6,977 nucleotides of DNA from Gammaproteobacteria bacterium (lineage in GTDB: Bacteria > Pseudomonadota > Gammaproteobacteria > Chromatiales > Chromatiaceae): positions 1 through 6,977 of the forward strand of contig JAHDCB010000089.1 in NCBI GenBank assembly GCA_020630035.1, read 5' to 3'. Below the pieces are notes generated by a model. The model saw only the letters and a list, made by a program, of their open reading frames with translations. It searched no databases and had not been told where the DNA came from. Of the stretch, positions 6,734 to 6,977 are shown one piece after another. Position 1 is the stretch's first letter. Each line of letters starts with the position of its first letter. The translations under genes and the position numbers were made by a program.

Positions 6734-6932
6734 ATGGGAAATTTTCAGACTGGAGGACAAATGTCATTCCGCGCGTAGAACAGTCGCAGAGTTTCCCTGT
6801 CTGTCACCAGTCTTATCTCGTTTGAATCCGGGTTGCGGATGGTCTGGTTTCATGCAGAATGGCGTGGTGCCACCCTGAAAGTTGCCACGGAGATGGTTGA
6901 GTCACCTCACGTAATGGCGTGTCCGGTATGGC

Positions 6933-6977
6933 TCTCCGAGGGCGTCTGCGGCCTGGACGGCCGCAGCCGAGCCCCCA
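6933..6977 (-). repeat. Palindromic repeat element, copy B, inverted and cut by the window end
   Basis: These 45 bases are the exact reverse complement of 6555-6599 in copy A, and the match is still running at the last base of the window. The internal hairpin CTGCGGCC/GGCCGCAG is kept at 6946-6966. On the side away from the window end, identity stops at 6932: the outer-stem half seen in copy A is cut down here to about nine bases (TCTCCGAGG). Copy B is therefore a shorter or differently bounded version in the opposite orientation. Confidence 0.85.

Larger units (their letters stand above)
6427..6977. other. Gene-free, palindrome-rich region
   Basis: 551 bases with no convincing coding sequence on either strand. 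The longest candidate, a GTG-started 72-codon frame at 6660-6878, has no Shine-Dalgarno, no recognisable domain and an atypical composition (Cys, Arg, Trp-rich), so I treat it as chance. The region holds the candidate terminator, two copies of a GC-rich folded repeat in opposite orientation, and several short hairpins listed separately. Its first 80 bases remain AT-rich like the permease gene (including a 7-bp inverted repeat, TGTTGTT 6452-6458 with AACAACA 6494-6500). From about 6505 composition returns to that of the rest of the window, so the edge of the foreign DNA probably lies near there. Confidence 0.7.

Noticed and set aside
6660..6878. 72-codon frame in the palindrome-rich spacer
   Set aside because: GTG start, no Shine-Dalgarno, no family resemblance and atypical residue mix. 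I found no support for calling it a gene.
6555..6977. Insertion sequence bounded by 45-bp terminal inverted repeats
   Set aside because: The enclosed DNA encodes no transposase, no target-site duplication can be seen because the window ends at the repeat, and each arm is itself part of a self-folding repeat unit.

Overview
The window looks like chromosomal DNA of a gammaproteobacterium. The main evidence is a minus-strand operon in the order dacA, dat, ybeD, lipB, an arrangement familiar from that class, whose LipB and YbeD products closely resemble the enterobacterial proteins as I remember them. Base composition is moderate, slightly above half G+C by eye, except for one clearly AT-rich gene (roughly one third G+C in the lines I counted by hand).

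Layout. Positions 1-2370 (+) hold the 3' part of a long secreted-type multi-domain cytochrome: a YVTN-like beta-propeller region followed by two CxxCH haem sites in a MauG/CcpA-like diheme region. Its start lies upstream of the window. It converges on, and overlaps by 31 bp, the last gene of the minus-strand operon (5223 down to 2340). That operon encodes a D,D-carboxypeptidase (DacA/PBP5 type), a class IV PLP aminotransferase with D-amino-acid transaminase residues, the small DUF493 protein YbeD, and the octanoyltransferase LipB. The genes are packed with a 3-nt gap followed by two 4-bp stop/start overlaps, so they are probably co-transcribed. lipA, which often follows lipB, is not here. A 159-bp divergent intergenic region (5224-5382) carries a 10-bp palindrome and a 7-bp spaced inverted repeat. 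Next comes an AT-rich gene (5383-6426, +) for a ten-helix-like membrane protein that resembles the AEC/BART permease group and was probably acquired horizontally.

The last 551 bases (6427-6977) contain no convincing gene. They are dominated by palindromes: a weak terminator at the permease stop codon, a 107-bp element able to fold as a three-way junction, several small hairpins, and a second, inverted copy of the element core that runs off the window end. The two copies share a 45-bp perfect inverted repeat. This is the least explained part of the window.

How the genes work together: DacA trims D-Ala from peptidoglycan stem peptides, and the aminotransferase could exchange amino groups between D-Ala and D-Glu, so the first two operon genes fit a D-amino-acid/cell-wall theme. 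ybeD and lipB are their usual neighbours, and lipB starts protein lipoylation. The cytochrome and the permease have no visible functional link to the operon.
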